From NCBI GenBank assembly GCA_002336985.1, contig DDFE01000076.1, forward strand, positions 1-5,801: a stretch of 5,801 nucleotides of DNA, given 5' to 3'. This document shows, piece after piece, positions 5,589 to 5,801 of this stretch. Within the stretch, counting starts at the first letter, position 1. Each line of letters starts with the position of its first letter. Below the pieces are notes generated by a model. That model did no database searches and was not told where the DNA came from. It saw only the letters and a list, made by a program, of their open reading frames with translations. Made by a program: the position numbers and the translations under genes. The stretch comes from Sphingomonadales bacterium UBA1936 (GTDB lineage: Bacteria > Pseudomonadota > Alphaproteobacteria > Sphingomonadales > Sphingomonadaceae).

Positions 5589-5801
5589 CTACTCCGCCAA
5601 GCCCAGCACGTCACGTGCAAGCGGCACCGTTACGCCCCGCTTCCGTGCGAGCGAGGCGGCATCGAGCGCATCGGCCAGCGCTATTACATTTGCGTGACTC
5701 CGCGGCGCGCGGGGCACGAGATAAGCGATAACTTCTGGCGCGAGCGGCAACCCACGGCGGGCAAGCAAGCGTTCGAGCAGCGCGCCGATCAATTCCTCGT
5801 C
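5589..5801 (-). CDS. hdaA: HdaA, DnaA-related regulator of replication initiation, C-terminal end; 5' part outside window
   Basis: Seventy residues are visible before the TAG at 5591-5589. The frame runs open off the window edge, so the in-frame TTG at 5792 is not the start. The segment resembles the lid subdomain of the DnaA AAA+ module: a helix with GALLERLLARRGLPLAPEVIAYL, then PRSHANVIALADALDAASL (visible residues 33-51), where the Arg is the likely sensor-2 residue contacting nucleotide. It ends soon after VPLARDVLGL, without the DNA-binding domain IV of DnaA, as expected for Hda/HdaA. The known role is to promote hydrolysis of DnaA-bound ATP together with the DNA sliding clamp, which prevents re-initiation. 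The clamp-binding motif would be at the missing N-terminus. The position directly before ppk1 matches my memory of other alphaproteobacteria, including Caulobacter. A different DnaA-like ATPase cannot be fully excluded from this fragment. Confidence 0.82.
   Translation of the reverse strand, partial: DEELIGALLERLLARRGLPLAPEVIAYLVPRAPRSHANVIALADALDAASLARKRGVTVPLARDVLGLAE

Overview
The window is a GC-rich, densely packed piece of an alphaproteobacterial chromosome, most likely from Sphingomonas or a close relative (order Sphingomonadales). This is inferred from the protein sequences, from the hdaA-ppk1-ppx gene order, and from the style of the short lipoprotein and membrane genes; no rRNA or other marker is present to settle the genus. 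Nothing looks mobile: there are no IS elements, tRNAs, integrases or CRISPR repeats.

Left part, plus strand (1-1368). The window opens in the 3' end of a ribonuclease D gene (rnd, HRDC domain). It is followed, with an ATGA overlap, by a small lipoprotein carrying a peptidase-inhibitor I78 domain. A 224-base non-coding stretch (572-795) comes next. It holds a plausible promoter, a yybP-ykoY manganese riboswitch and a hairpin that can hide the ribosome binding site. It leads into a UPF0016/GDT1-family membrane protein with the family's two E-x-G-D-K-T motifs, a probable manganese exporter. Riboswitch plus transporter form a self-contained Mn2+ homeostasis unit.

Right part, minus strand (5801 down to 1358). 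Reading in the direction of transcription: the 3' end of hdaA (a DnaA-related regulator of replication initiation), ppk1 (polyphosphate kinase), ppx (exopolyphosphatase) and an unrecognised multi-pass membrane protein. Spacings are 9 bp, a 14-bp overlap (or 1 bp if a later ppx start is used) and 45 bp, so the four are probably one transcription unit. It pairs synthesis and breakdown of polyphosphate with a replication regulator.

The two halves converge at about 1358-1368, where the transporter and the unknown membrane protein overlap tail to tail by 11 bp. A long near-perfect hairpin (1379-1419) lies just past the transporter stop, inside the end of the opposing gene. Most of the window is ordinary core genome. 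The regulatory region at 572-795 and the convergent hairpin are the parts most worth a second look; no clearly new system was found.
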